Of a stretch of DNA of 5,978 bases, positions 5,962 through 5,978 are shown piece after piece. Source of the stretch: UBA2653 sp964572685 (GTDB lineage Bacteria > Pseudomonadota > Gammaproteobacteria > Legionellales > Legionellaceae). The stretch covers positions 1 through 5,978 of the forward strand of contig CAZNFJ010000067.1 in the NCBI GenBank assembly GCA_964572685.1. The letters are read 5' to 3'. How positions within the stretch are numbered: the first letter of the stretch is position 1; every line of letters begins with the position of its first letter. The translations under genes and the position numbers were made by a program. The notes beneath the pieces were generated by a model that saw only the letters and a program-made list of their open reading frames with translations, ran no database searches and was not told the origin of the DNA.

Positions 5962-5978
5962 GTTGGCGGGAACCGCTG
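5962..5978 (-). repeat. Right terminal inverted repeat of the IS
   Basis: GTTGGCGGGAACCGCTG is the perfect reverse complement of the left terminal repeat at 4107-4123 and ends at the last base of the window, which fixes the right boundary of the element. Confidence 0.9.

Larger units (their letters stand above)
4107..5978 (+). mobile_element. Complete insertion sequence, 1,872 bp, DDE transposase
   Basis: The element is bounded by perfect 17-bp inverted repeats and contains one large transposase gene covering most of its length. There are 108 bases before the gene (counting from 4107) and 180 after it. The gene product looks like the IS4-superfamily group that ISfinder places among the not-classified-yet (ISNCY) families. 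That is from memory of the motifs and the subgroup is not certain. The right repeat ends exactly at the last base of the window, so the target-site duplication cannot be checked. Both ends and the reading frame are intact, so the element could be active. Confidence 0.85.

Noticed and set aside
1..5978. CRISPR array, toxin-antitoxin, phage defence genes or RNA genes
   Set aside because: I saw no regularly spaced repeats, tRNA-like folds or defence protein motifs. The coding content is explained by transposition, recombination and the DUF6398 fragment.

Overview
This 5,978-base, AT-rich window is a stack of mobile DNA. Codon usage, protein families and overall composition suggest a gammaproteobacterium, possibly Legionella-like. 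That is an inference, because there is no rRNA or housekeeping gene to anchor it. I found no defence system, CRISPR array, tRNA or rRNA.

Layout. (1) Bases 1-271, minus strand: the N-terminal 90 residues of a DUF6398-type protein, cut by the window edge. (2) Bases 272-393: a 122-base divergent intergenic region. It holds a 13-bp imperfect inverted repeat (288-300 / 328-340) overlapped by one candidate promoter in each direction. (3) Bases 394-4004, plus strand: a two-gene operon of a 969-residue Tn3-family transposase and a 233-residue tyrosine recombinase, joined by a one-base TAATG overlap. (4) Bases 4005-4106: the short tail of this operon, then what looks like one end of an IS6-family element. 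The end is a GGTTCTGTCGCAAAAG terminus with a transposase C-terminus of Leu-Ala-Ala-stop on the minus strand, cut off at 4106. (5) Bases 4107-5978: a complete 1,872-bp insertion sequence with perfect 17-bp terminal inverted repeats, encoding a 527-residue DDE transposase. Its right end is the last base of the window.

How it works together. The Tn3-type transposase would join copies into cointegrates, and the tyrosine recombinase is the likely cointegrate resolvase, as TnpI is in Tn4430-type elements. The recombination site is most likely the inverted repeat upstream of the operon, where the recombinase could also repress both divergent promoters. No Tn3-type 38-bp terminal repeat is visible on either side. 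The left end is probably outside the window, and the right end is lost, displaced or not recognised. The arrangement at 4005-5978 reads as nested insertions: an IS6-like element next to the Tn3 module, then a second IS inside the IS6-like element.
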